From assembly GCA_031424015.1 (NCBI GenBank), contig JANPGR010000064.1, forward strand, positions 1-12,010: DNA of 12,010 bases, written 5' to 3'. The position numbers and the translations under genes were made by a program. The notes beneath the pieces were generated by a model, which made no database searches, was not told where the DNA came from, and saw only the letters and a program-made list of their open reading frames with translations. This document shows, piece by piece, positions 1 through 7,370 of the stretch. This DNA comes from JANPGR01 sp031424015. GTDB lineage: Bacteria > Patescibacteriota > Minisyncoccia > Phycocordibacterales > UBA1006. Position 1 is the first letter of the stretch. Each line of letters opens with the position of its first letter.

Positions 1-23
1 GGCCCCGTAGGGGCCGGCCTTTT
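1..23 (-). terminator. GC-rich hairpin, probable terminator of fusA (cut by window edge)
   Basis: GGCCCC (1-6), a GTA triloop (7-9) and GGGGCC (10-15) form a perfect 6-bp stem. GGCC and TTTT follow at 16-23, so the full hairpin probably extends left beyond the window with a matching A-tract and GGCC. It lies about 40 bases after the fusA stop. A second, weaker 6-bp hairpin (TTCTCT 47-52 / AGAGAA 59-64) sits directly after the stop codon. The U-tract for leftward transcription would fall outside the window, so the call rests on stem and position. Confidence 0.6.
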
Positions 24-64
24 CTGTATTCTTTTTCCTCTATTCTTTCTCTTGTTTGAGAGAA

Positions 65-2212
65 TTATCTTCCACGCTTTTTGATGATTTCGTCTGCTAC
101 GTTTGGCGGTACCAATTCGTAACGAGCGAATTCCATCACTGATGATCCACGTCCTGATGTCATCGATCGGAGAGAGTTCACATATCCGAACATTGATGCC
201 AACGGCACGATAGCACGTACTGATGATGTCATCCCTCTGTCATCCATTCCTTCGATCATTCCTCGTTTTCCTGATAGGTCTCCTGTTACGTCTCCAACAG
301 ATTCTGGTGGCACGGTTACTTCGACACGCATCATTGGTTCGAGGATTCCTGGCTGAGCTTTTTTCACTGCTTCTTGCAATGCTTGGGATGCTGCTATTTT
401 AAAGGCAATTTCTGATGAGTCCACATCATGTGATGAACCGTCGTACAATTCTACAGAAATATTTACCATTGGGTATCCTGCCAATACTCCACGAGCCATC
501 GCCTCTTTGAGTCCTTTATATACTGCTGGGATGAATTCGTTCGGGATTACTCCACCTTTGACTGTGTTTACGAATTCAAATGTGTCATCGCGTTGTACGT
601 TCTTTGGCAATACTGCGTCTGGTGCCAATGGTTCTAGAGGTTTAATGCGGATTTTGACGTGACCATATTGTCCTTTTCCTCCTGTTTGTTTTACATATTT
701 ATTGTCTACTTCTGCTGTACCACTGATGGTTTCGCGGTATGCTACCTGTGGCTGACCCACATTTGCATCCACGTTGAATTCACGCTTCATACGGTCTACC
801 ATAATTTCGAGATGGAGTTCACCCATTCCAGAAATGATTGTCTCACCCATTTCGTTATCAGACGATACGTGGAACGTAGGGTCTTCGTTCGAGAGGCGTG
901 ACAATGCCTTGCCCATATTTTCTTGGTCTGCTTTTGTCTTTGGTTCTACCTTGAGCGATACCACAGGCTCTGCAAATGTGATTGCTTCGAGAGTGATAGG
1001 TGTATTCAAATCACACAATGTGTCTGAGGTTTTTGTATCCTTGAGTCCTACTGCTGCAGCGATTTCTCCTGCGTACACTATTTTTACTTCTTCACGATCA
1101 TTCGAGTTCATGCGAACGATACGTCCTACGCGTTCTTTTTCTCCGGTACGAGTGTTCAGTACGTATGATCCAGCCTCGAGAGTACCCGAATACACACGAA
1201 AGAATGTCAATTGACCTACATAGGTGTCATTTGCTACTTTGAATGCGAGTGCACAAAAAGGCTTTGTATCATCTGCAGGTATGTTGATTTCTTCGCCTGT
1301 TTTGTCGTCAGTACCATGAACGTTAGTACGATCAGTTGGACACGGCAGATAGTCCACAACACCATCAAGCACGAGCTGTACACCCTTGTTACGCAACGCT
1401 GTACCGGTAAACACTGGGTACAAATTCCCCGCCAAAACTCCTTTGCGTGTTGCTGATTTGAGCTCTTCGATAGAAATATTGGTATCTCCATCAAGGTAAC
1501 GAGTCATCAACGCATCGTCATTGGTAACTACTGATTCTACGAGGTCGTTGTGATATTTCTCTGCGATTTCGCGGTAGGATTCTGGGATTTCACATTCAAC
1601 TACTTTACTCCCCATTTCTCCTTCGAAATGGTATGCCTTCATTTTTAACAGGTCGATGACCCCTTCGCAGGTGTCTTCTTCGCCCCATGGGATTTGGAAT
1701 CGAACAGCCTTTTTGGTCAGACGCGCAATAATAGATGCATATGATCGTTCAAACGATGCACCGGTACGATCAATCTTGTTGATAAAACAAATACGAGGAA
1801 CATTATATTTATCAGCTTGACGCCAAACAGTTTCTGATTGTGGCTCTACCCCAGCAACACCATCGAACACAACGACAGCACCGTCGAGGACTTTGAGGGA
1901 TCGCTCTACTTCTACGGTAAAGTCCACGTGACCAGGCGTATCGATAATGTTGAATCGATGTTTTTGCTTTGTATCAAGTCCTGCATATGACGGAGTCCAG
2001 AAACAGGTAACAGCCGCAGCAGTAATCGTGATACCGCGTTCGCGTTCTTGTTCCATCCAGTCCATAATAGCAGCTCCGTCGTGAACCTCGCCGATTTTAT
2101 GAGACACTCCTGTATAAAACAGAATACGCTCTGATGTAGTAGTTTTGCCGGCATCGATATGGGCAATAATTCCAAAGTTTCGAACTTTTGATAATGGGTA
2201 ATCTCGAGACAT
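65..2212 (-). CDS. fusA: Elongation factor G
   Basis: Translational GTPase that drives ribosome translocation, and ribosome recycling together with RRF, in the cytosol. At 715 residues it has full family length. The GTPase motifs are intact: G1 AHIDAGKT (17-24), switch I RGITI (59-63), G3 DTPGH (91-95, with the catalytic His95) and G4 NKID (145-148). Domain IV carries the GGKGQYGHV motif and the usual NEFIPAVYKGLKEA segment, followed by an ordinary domain V. The ATG at 2212 is the only sensible start: an in-frame TAG lies about seven codons upstream, and the protein begins with the standard SKVRNFGIIAHID lead-in. There is no Shine-Dalgarno motif next to the ATG. The gene stands apart from the ribosomal-protein genes that often flank fusA; its upstream neighbours are two unknown AT-rich genes. 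Identification is certain. Confidence 0.98.
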   Translation of the reverse strand: MSRDYPLSKVRNFGIIAHIDAGKTTTSERILFYTGVSHKIGEVHDGAAIMDWMEQERERGITITAAAVTCFWTPSYAGLDTKQKHRFNIIDTPGHVDFTVEVERSLKVLDGAVVVFDGVAGVEPQSETVWRQADKYNVPRICFINKIDRTGASFERSYASIIARLTKKAVRFQIPWGEEDTCEGVIDLLKMKAYHFEGEMGSKVVECEIPESYREIAEKYHNDLVESVVTNDDALMTRYLDGDTNISIEELKSATRKGVLAGNLYPVFTGTALRNKGVQLVLDGVVDYLPCPTDRTNVHGTDDKTGEEINIPADDTKPFCALAFKVANDTYVGQLTFFRVYSGTLEAGSYVLNTRTGEKERVGRIVRMNSNDREEVKIVYAGEIAAAVGLKDTKTSDTLCDLNTPITLEAITFAEPVVSLKVEPKTKADQENMGKALSRLSNEDPTFHVSSDNEMGETIISGMGELHLEIMVDRMKREFNVDANVGQPQVAYRETISGTAEVDNKYVKQTGGKGQYGHVKIRIKPLEPLAPDAVLPKNVQRDDTFEFVNTVKGGVIPNEFIPAVYKGLKEAMARGVLAGYPMVNISVELYDGSSHDVDSSEIAFKIAASQALQEAVKKAQPGILEPMMRVEVTVPPESVGDVTGDLSGKRGMIEGMDDRGMTSSVRAIVPLASMFGYVNSLRSMTSGRGSSVMEFARYELVPPNVADEIIKKRGR

Positions 2213-2333
2213 AAATAATAAATAAAATTGCTAACAAACTAATAAATAAATGTTCCTCGTCTACCGAACAGACGTCCGGGGACAATACCTCCTAATCTAC
2301 CAGATTTTCTATTGAAATACAATAGCTACGTGT
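2213..2333 (-). promoter_or_regulatory. fusA upstream region: candidate promoter and structured leader
   Basis: Read on the minus strand, TTGTAT (plus 2317-2322) and TAGATT (plus 2294-2299) are 17 bases apart and make a weak sigma70-like promoter. A start near 2287 would give a leader of about 75 nt. The leader contains a stable hairpin, CGTCT (2258-2262) pairing with AGACG (2270-2274) around a UUCG-containing loop. It also has two related 14-base copies on the plus strand (2288-2301 and 2252-2265) sharing 10 of 14 positions. An AGGAGG (plus 2288-2293) is present but far from the fusA ATG. The stretch next to the ATG is almost pure A/T. A further 6-bp inverted repeat (2309-2314 / 2320-2325) lies just after the stop of the preceding gene. 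Confidence 0.35.
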
Positions 2334-3188
2334 TTATTTACTTATTTGGCTTTGAATATACTGCAAGCCTTCGGAAGTACTTTTCAGAAGCAAGCTATAG
2401 ATCTTTTGTGCAAAATCCTGAGCAACATCAACTTCTACTTTTTTACATACTTTTTTTATAAAATCTAAAAAATCTGGCTTATGAACATTATCGTAAATAT
2501 ATTTCATTTTTTCATATGAATCTTTATAAAAAGATACTTGTGATTCTTCATCAAAGGCGCTAATTTGATGTTCAATTTTTTTAAAACCATTTTGATTTTT
2601 TAACTCATTCAAATCATTCGCATGGAACGTGTAATCAAAATCAAATTTTCTCCCTGTTTCTGGATTGATATTTTTCCCAATAGACTTTTCAGCTAGATAT
2701 TCATCATCTTCCATATAGAAATCGCTGTCATGAAAAGTTAGTGCATATACGAATGATTGTTCTAGTAAATTTTTCTTCTCAAGCGCATTACTATTCTTTT
2801 CCATTTGAGGGGAAACAACTGAAAAATAATGATTATCTAATCTATGATTTTCAGGCTCATTCATATCTATTGCACTCAATTCATTTTTACTATCTTTTTG
2901 CAAAAATGACACCGGGTTTATAGAAAAAAATAGTGATCCTATTTGGGAAAATACAAACTGATAGGCAGGGCGGTCGAATCTAAAGTTTTCACCTGATTGA
3001 TGTAATGAATACAAAACATCCCCTGTTGATTCATTCACATAAACTTTCTCTGTACCTTTTTCTGTATCTCCAATAATAGAGAAATTTTCTCTATTAAACT
3101 CTGGCAAGATTGATGCATTCCCTTGAACCCAGTTACTTAGGGGAACTTCTTCTTGCTCTTTAGGGTCAGGTGTTTGTTCTATGTTCAT
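2334..3188 (-). CDS. Hypothetical protein, AT-rich orphan (284 aa)
   Basis: I do not recognise this protein. It has no signal peptide or membrane helix, so it is probably cytosolic. The first 20 residues are acidic, Glu/Gln/Pro-rich and probably disordered. Residues 35-95 look like alternating beta strands (GTEKVYVNESTGDVLYSL). The middle (130-210) is highly charged, and the last 60 residues look helical (DFIKKVCKKVEVDVAQDFAQKI). ATG at 3188 is the first in-frame start after the upstream gene's stop, giving a 28-base gap that implies co-transcription with the 590-aa gene. No Shine-Dalgarno motif is visible. Composition is far more AT-rich than the flanks: positions 2461-2520 hold 12 G/C in 60 bases. 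The reading frame is long and uninterrupted, so it is probably real. Its function cannot be inferred. Confidence 0.75.
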   Translation of the reverse strand: MNIEQTPDPKEQEEVPLSNWVQGNASILPEFNRENFSIIGDTEKGTEKVYVNESTGDVLYSLHQSGENFRFDRPAYQFVFSQIGSLFFSINPVSFLQKDSKNELSAIDMNEPENHRLDNHYFSVVSPQMEKNSNALEKKNLLEQSFVYALTFHDSDFYMEDDEYLAEKSIGKNINPETGRKFDFDYTFHANDLNELKNQNGFKKIEHQISAFDEESQVSFYKDSYEKMKYIYDNVHKPDFLDFIKKVCKKVEVDVAQDFAQKIYSLLLKSTSEGLQYIQSQISK

Positions 3189-3216
3189 ATGTCAAAACTG
3201 TATCTTGTTTAAAAAA

Positions 3217-4989
3217 CTAAATTAATGAATTCTTCTCGCCTGATTGCAATCTATGATTTTGTCCTTGCCCTTTCGGGGCAATGCTATAATCAATCATGGG
3301 GTTCTCGACACCATCAAACAAGAAAACTGACTCTTTGATAAAAGAGTTTATTCTGGTATGTAAAAGGTTTGGCAACTTTTTTACTATCTTTGAAGAGCCA
3401 TCAAAAGCAAAGCCAAGGATATGCTGAGAAGGAACCATTTGTTCGTACTCATCATCACCCTCTTTGTGATAATCACAGCCAACAATAGCAACCACGCCGG
3501 TATCAACATCTTCTTCAAATTTTATCTCATCGAAAAAATCACTGGCATTTATAAGTTTTTTTGAATCCTTGCCAAACAGCATTGCTTCTTGAACGCTATC
3601 CCTTGTATTTATAATACAAATTTTTCTCTGTAGGCCTTTGTCTTTTAATTCCCGCTTTTTAACTGAATATTCTAAGCCGTTACTAAAAGCTATTTCCTTT
3701 GGGGACATTGCAACATCGAAACTACCAAGCAAAACCCCATACTCTATATTTGGGATCAACTCTACTGCGTTTTCTACGCCCGACAGTATCGATCGATCCT
3801 TTTCTGTAAAAACAGGCGTTACTGCTGAGGTAATCATGGATACGAAACGGCCTACAGCAGAATTATTTTGACTAAAAGGTTTTGTCTGTTCATAGGTTAA
3901 CCTTCCCTGATCTAATTCAGACTGTAGATAATATTTTTTCTTGAGCGGGGCAATAGGAGCTTTCTCTGATTTGTATATATCTTCATTTGCAACTACCTCT
4001 GCTAAATACTTTCTTTCACTCTGTATCCAATTAGTGTATGAGATATCAGCAGCTTCTATAGCTATGTTTAAAAGCGTCTGAATTTCCAAATCTTCTGTGT
4101 ATGCACCACTTTTATTTGCCTTGTCTATTTCTTTTAATATACCTATATACTCCTGTCGAGCTCCTTCTTCGGCCAATGGAGTGTTTTTTGACCATGAATC
4201 ATACATGAAAGAGAGGGGTCTTGATTGATATGTAGATTTGATAGAATACCTATCAAACTTATCCTTCATACTTAATGGATTCAAAACTGAAATTACACGA
4301 CTCCTCTCCTTGGCGAAAGCCTGCTCTGCTTGTTCTTTTGCTTTTTTAGCCTCATCCTCCTCTGCTTTTTGAATAGCAGCAAAATACTTCTCTGCCCCAG
4401 CGGTAAAATTACTGTAATTAGCTTCTAATTCATTGTATGCCCATGAGACTAAAGACTTCCTCTCTGGTGGGTATTCTCTAACCATATTCCGAACATATTT
4501 GACAACAGCCTCTATTGAAAAGTTATGAGCTTTTAAAAGATCCTGCCTGAGTTGATTAAATAAATCTAAATTAGGTTCAGCAATATTTCGAAAAAAGCTA
4601 GGTGGCCTGCCGCTGTGCGGATTAGGAATACTAAATGGTATTTTACTACCATAAAATTCCTCTAGATCATCTTTAAGGGTCTTCTGGTCCTTTTTTTTAG
4701 GCTGAAACAAGCATACTAAAGCATGTGCTAACACTCTATCTATGTACGGCAGAGTATAAATTCCCTCAAAAGAGTTATAGTCTTTTATATTATGTTTTTT
4801 AAGATAATCGTCGTCAGGTTTATTTGGCCACCTTTCTCCTAGGGTATAACCCTCTATATCATAAATACCCTGTTCTTTTCTTTTTTCCAAGTACTTTTCT
4901 ATAGTGCTTTTTTCTGCCCCATGTTCCACAGTACTCTCTACCGGAACAGGTTGATCCTCGCCTTGAAATGTTTCTGATGCCATATACAT
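3217..4989 (-). CDS. Hypothetical protein, AT-rich orphan with central coiled coil (590 aa)
   Basis: I do not recognise this protein. The N-terminus is acidic and probably disordered (residues 1-28). A charged helical region follows, with motifs such as YDIEGYTLGERWP (43-55) and GIYTLPYIDRVLAHAL (76-91). A strongly charged Ala/Glu/Lys helix at about 200-232 (EEDEAKKAKEQAEQAFAKER) is a likely coiled coil. The C-terminal part (about 405-560) looks globular alpha/beta, with strand-like segments YGVLLGSFDVAM, RKICIINTRD, TGVVAIVGCDYH and HILGFAFDGSSK. It has no transmembrane helix or signal peptide. The frame opens at a TTG (4992), but ATG 4989 is preferred because AGGTGA (plus 4998-5003) lies 8 bases before it, the only convincing Shine-Dalgarno site in the window. 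Stop is TAG. It is the first gene of an AT-rich pair (16 G/C in 60 bases at 4741-4800). Confidence 0.78.
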   Translation of the reverse strand: MYMASETFQGEDQPVPVESTVEHGAEKSTIEKYLEKRKEQGIYDIEGYTLGERWPNKPDDDYLKKHNIKDYNSFEGIYTLPYIDRVLAHALVCLFQPKKKDQKTLKDDLEEFYGSKIPFSIPNPHSGRPPSFFRNIAEPNLDLFNQLRQDLLKAHNFSIEAVVKYVRNMVREYPPERKSLVSWAYNELEANYSNFTAGAEKYFAAIQKAEEDEAKKAKEQAEQAFAKERSRVISVLNPLSMKDKFDRYSIKSTYQSRPLSFMYDSWSKNTPLAEEGARQEYIGILKEIDKANKSGAYTEDLEIQTLLNIAIEAADISYTNWIQSERKYLAEVVANEDIYKSEKAPIAPLKKKYYLQSELDQGRLTYEQTKPFSQNNSAVGRFVSMITSAVTPVFTEKDRSILSGVENAVELIPNIEYGVLLGSFDVAMSPKEIAFSNGLEYSVKKRELKDKGLQRKICIINTRDSVQEAMLFGKDSKKLINASDFFDEIKFEEDVDTGVVAIVGCDYHKEGDDEYEQMVPSQHILGFAFDGSSKIVKKLPNLLHTRINSFIKESVFLFDGVENPMIDYSIAPKGQGQNHRLQSGEKNSLI

Positions 4990-4997
4990 CAATCATA

Positions 4998-5022
4998 TCA
5001 CCTAGCGATCTTTCCTACTATA
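4998..5022 (-). promoter_or_regulatory. Candidate -10 box and Shine-Dalgarno site for the 590-aa gene
   Basis: On the minus strand, TATAGT (plus 5017-5022, five of six matches to TATAAT) is followed by AGGTGA (plus 4998-5003) and, 8 bases later, the ATG at 4989. No good -35 is visible. A start near 5010 would give a short leader that carries the ribosome site. This would give the AT-rich pair a promoter of its own, separate from the exporter operon. Confidence 0.4.
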
Positions 5023-5045
5023 ATTATCTGTGGATTATGGATATT

Positions 5046-5615
5046 TTAATGCATATGTCCACAACTGTGCGGGTTTCTGAGTTTAGTGATTTCTTCGACC
5101 AAATGATGCATCAAATCTCCTATCAGGAGAAATACGAATACTTCGATGATTTGGTGGAGTCCTGGTGCCTGATCGATCAGCTGGTATAGGTCCGCACCGA
5201 TCCATAGTCCGATCATCCAAATACCCGTAACAGAGACAATAGATATGAGAATTTTTTGCTGTCTCGTAATCACAGAGAATGGGGTCATAATCCCCCAGAG
5301 CAACAGATACAATGTCGGCTGGCGGACAGACTCGTGCAGAAACACTGCGAGAATATTGCCATTCCAAGCTATCCCGTCGATAACAGAATGTGTCAAATTA
5401 AAGAGAAAAAAGAGCACCAGACTGAGGGCGAGACCTTTTGATTTTGAGTGAAAATGGCACGTAGCCTCGCCGAATATATACCCGAGTACGAACAGTGAAA
5501 CAGCCAAGCCCCAACTGGATCCAATCTCGTTCCAATGAATCGAAGTAATAGAGGTCAACACTATCGCGAGAGTAATCGCTATGGCGTTGCCATATTTTGC
5601 AAATATTTTTTGCAT
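5046..5615 (-). CDS. Small ZIP-like polytopic membrane protein
   Basis: Integral membrane protein of 189 residues with about six hydrophobic segments (roughly 9-26, 34-53, 61-82, 86-112, 122-142, 152-172). Two adjacent segments carry a pattern like the metal site of ZIP (Zrt/Irt-like) divalent-metal transporters: HSVIDG (76-81) resembles the TM4 HNxxDG motif, and HESVRQ (94-99) resembles the TM5 HExPxE motif. The TM4 Asn is Ser and the last TM5 Glu is Gln. Further His/Glu clusters occur in CHFH (53-56), DLMHHLVEE (167-175) and the C-terminal CGHMH. ZIP proteins usually have eight helices and 240 or more residues, so this would be a reduced or divergent member. Metal transport is inference. 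ATG 5615 follows the TrhO stop by four bases, indicating translational coupling; no Shine-Dalgarno motif is visible. Confidence 0.5.
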   Translation of the reverse strand: MQKIFAKYGNAIAITLAIVLTSITSIHWNEIGSSWGLAVSLFVLGYIFGEATCHFHSKSKGLALSLVLFFLFNLTHSVIDGIAWNGNILAVFLHESVRQPTLYLLLWGIMTPFSVITRQQKILISIVSVTGIWMIGLWIGADLYQLIDQAPGLHQIIEVFVFLLIGDLMHHLVEEITKLRNPHSCGHMH

Positions 5616-5619
5616 ATCA

Positions 5620-6612
5620 TTATGATTGCATTACTGCGACTTTGTCCTTGCGGGGTTTTGCTGGGGTGCCATCAGATTTGACCGCAGGGCCATGCGCGCG
5701 ACATTCATTAGTACAGTATGCATCATTGATATCGCTATCGCATTGTGCGCATGCGATATACTGACGATTACACATTGGGTTCAGGCAGTCTACCATGCGT
5801 TCTGATTCGCAATTACAGTGTTCGCACCTGCCTATTACGATATGATTTCCACCATCCCAATCGATCACGCGACGACCATCGAACGTATACATCCCACCGA
5901 GGAAATTGTGCCCAGGGAATTGTTCCATATAGCTGACCATTCCGCCATCGAGCTGATACACATTATGAAATCCTTTTTTGACTAGATACCCACTCGCCTT
6001 TTCACATCTGACTCCACCAGTATACACTGTCAGGAGAGGTTTTTCTGGGTCATCATACGGCGCCAGAGAATCCAATTGTCCTGCTAAATCACGAAAATTC
6101 GACAATGAAGGCAACACGGACCCGACGAAATGTCCGATCGCGTGTTCATAATCATTACGCATATCGACGATAGTGAATTCACGTCCACTCGTATACCATT
6201 CGTGTAATTCTGCTGGTGACAATTTTTGACCTGTTGTTTCGTTCGGATCAAAATCTTCAATCCCGAGGTGCAAGGATACGATTTCTGGGCGGACTTTTAC
6301 CGATAATCGGGGAAAGCTAGCTCCAGGGCTCTGGCTGAATTTCAAATGCGTATTGGCAAATCGTGGATCAGCGATGAACCAGTTACAGAATTCGATCATC
6401 TGAGGCACGGTCGTCTCGCCGATACCATTGATGCCTTCATGCGCGATAATAAACCTGCCCGTGATACCGAGTTCAATGCATTTTGCACGCAATACGTCGC
6501 GGTATTCTGAGGGCTCGTCAATACGAACGTAGTTATAAAACAGAATAATACAGTATTCCCAACCTGTATTAGGCAATGTTTGTAGGGTGACTTGTTCACG
6601 AGGTGATTCCAT
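5620..6612 (-). CDS. trhO: TrhO-type (YceA) rhodanese tRNA U34 hydroxylase, catalytic-loop Cys replaced
   Basis: TrhO enzymes make 5-hydroxyuridine at tRNA position 34. From ATG 6612 this protein has 330 residues, close to family length. The N-terminal family domain carries GRFIIAHEGING (numbering from this ATG, about 53-64). The rhodanese domain has VDMRNDYEHAIGHF (about 149-162) and the loop TVYTGGVRCEKAS (about 195-207). A C-terminal cysteine-rich zinc-type region (CEHCNC, CLNPMC, CAQC, CTNEC) matches the family. The oddity is the loop: family members I know read YCTGGIRCEKAS, whereas here the first Cys, the rhodanese persulfide position, is Tyr (TAT; one base from TGT). The second Cys is kept. 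A GTG at 6633 would add seven residues; ATG was preferred, but no ribosome site decides. The gene lies between the exporter ATPase and the ZIP-like gene. Confidence 0.9.
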   Translation of the reverse strand: MESPREQVTLQTLPNTGWEYCIILFYNYVRIDEPSEYRDVLRAKCIELGITGRFIIAHEGINGIGETTVPQMIEFCNWFIADPRFANTHLKFSQSPGASFPRLSVKVRPEIVSLHLGIEDFDPNETTGQKLSPAELHEWYTSGREFTIVDMRNDYEHAIGHFVGSVLPSLSNFRDLAGQLDSLAPYDDPEKPLLTVYTGGVRCEKASGYLVKKGFHNVYQLDGGMVSYMEQFPGHNFLGGMYTFDGRRVIDWDGGNHIVIGRCEHCNCESERMVDCLNPMCNRQYIACAQCDSDINDAYCTNECRAHGPAVKSDGTPAKPRKDKVAVMQS

Positions 6613-6656
6613 AGTGGGAACATTGTACCACACAGGATGGTGTTTGTGAATAATCC

Positions 6657-7358
6657 CTACCCCACCTTTTGCTCTATGTTCGAAATAATCTTTCCGTCTG
6701 ATAGCTGTACTACTCGGGTCGCATTGTGTGCATATTCTGGTTCGTGAGTCACCATGACGATCGTACGCCCTGCACGATGCTCTGCGATGAATAGCTCCAT
6801 AACCTCATCCGACGATGTAGAATCCAGATTTGCGGTCGGTTCATCAGCAAAGAGTATTTCAGGATGCCCCGACAATGCACGAGCAATCGAAACGCGTTGT
6901 TGTTGTCCTCCGGACATTTGGCTGGGTAGTTTATCCGCTTGACTGGTCAAGGACAAGTCACCTAATATCTCCATAGCACGCGCATATGCATCATCACGAG
7001 ACTGCCCACGCATCATCAATGGGAGCGCGATATTTTCGACGGTGGTGAGTTCAGGGAACAGGGCATAATCCTGGAACACGAATCCGAATGTGTTGAGGCG
7101 GAATCGAGTCTTTTCATTTTCTGTCATATCGAGGAGGGTCGCACCATTGTATCGTATATCACCTGATGTCGGCACATCGAGGAGGCTGATCTGATATAAC
7201 AAGGTCGATTTGCCCGCGCCTGATTTACCCATAATTGCAACGAATTCACCTGGATAAATCGACAAATCCACCTGGTGCAAGACAGAAGTCTCGATACCAT
7301 TGTTGCTGAATGATTTGGAGAGTTGGATCGATTGGAGAATTGGCTGGGTTGAGTTCAT
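6657..7358 (-). CDS. ABC transporter ATP-binding protein, MacB/LolD type
   Basis: Nucleotide-binding subunit of the exporter encoded with the two upstream genes; it hydrolyses ATP on the cytoplasmic face of the membrane. All motifs are intact: Walker A GKSGAGKST (44-52), Q-loop Gln96 in FVFQDYALFP, signature SGGQQQR (149-155), Walker B LFADEP (169-174, catalytic Glu173), D-loop NLD (177-179) and switch His205 in VMVTHEP. The 233-residue length and the LTTVENIALPLMMRG segment are typical of the MacB/LolD/FtsE group, whose members work with FtsX-fold permeases by mechanotransmission rather than by a classical translocation channel. ATG 7358 lies 12 bases after the permease stop. The substrate is unknown: such systems export peptides, antibiotics or lipoproteins, or act in cell-envelope stress. 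Confidence 0.95.
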   Translation of the reverse strand: MNSTQPILQSIQLSKSFSNNGIETSVLHQVDLSIYPGEFVAIMGKSGAGKSTLLYQISLLDVPTSGDIRYNGATLLDMTENEKTRFRLNTFGFVFQDYALFPELTTVENIALPLMMRGQSRDDAYARAMEILGDLSLTSQADKLPSQMSGGQQQRVSIARALSGHPEILFADEPTANLDSTSSDEVMELFIAEHRAGRTIVMVTHEPEYAHNATRVVQLSDGKIISNIEQKVG

Positions 7359-7370
7359 AGATATTCTGTA

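Noticed and set aside
774..1214. Plus-strand open frame of 146 codons opposite fusA
   Set aside because: It lies wholly antisense to the unambiguous EF-G gene, and its translation is low-complexity Ser/Thr/Arg text with no family resemblance.
2097..2285. TTG-started 62-codon frame preceded by AGGAGG, overlapping the fusA start
   Set aside because: The AGGAGG is only 2 bases from the TTG, too close to work, and most of the frame overlaps fusA out of frame.
5029..5063. TGTGGA/TCCACA inverted repeat near the end of the ZIP-like gene as a terminator
   Set aside because: The loop is 23 bases, one arm lies inside the coding sequence, and no T-tract follows, so it is probably chance.
4968..5189. 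Plus-strand 73-codon frame across the gap between the ZIP-like and 590-aa genes
   Set aside because: It is mostly antisense to the ZIP-like gene and the 590-aa start, and has no promoter or ribosome site.
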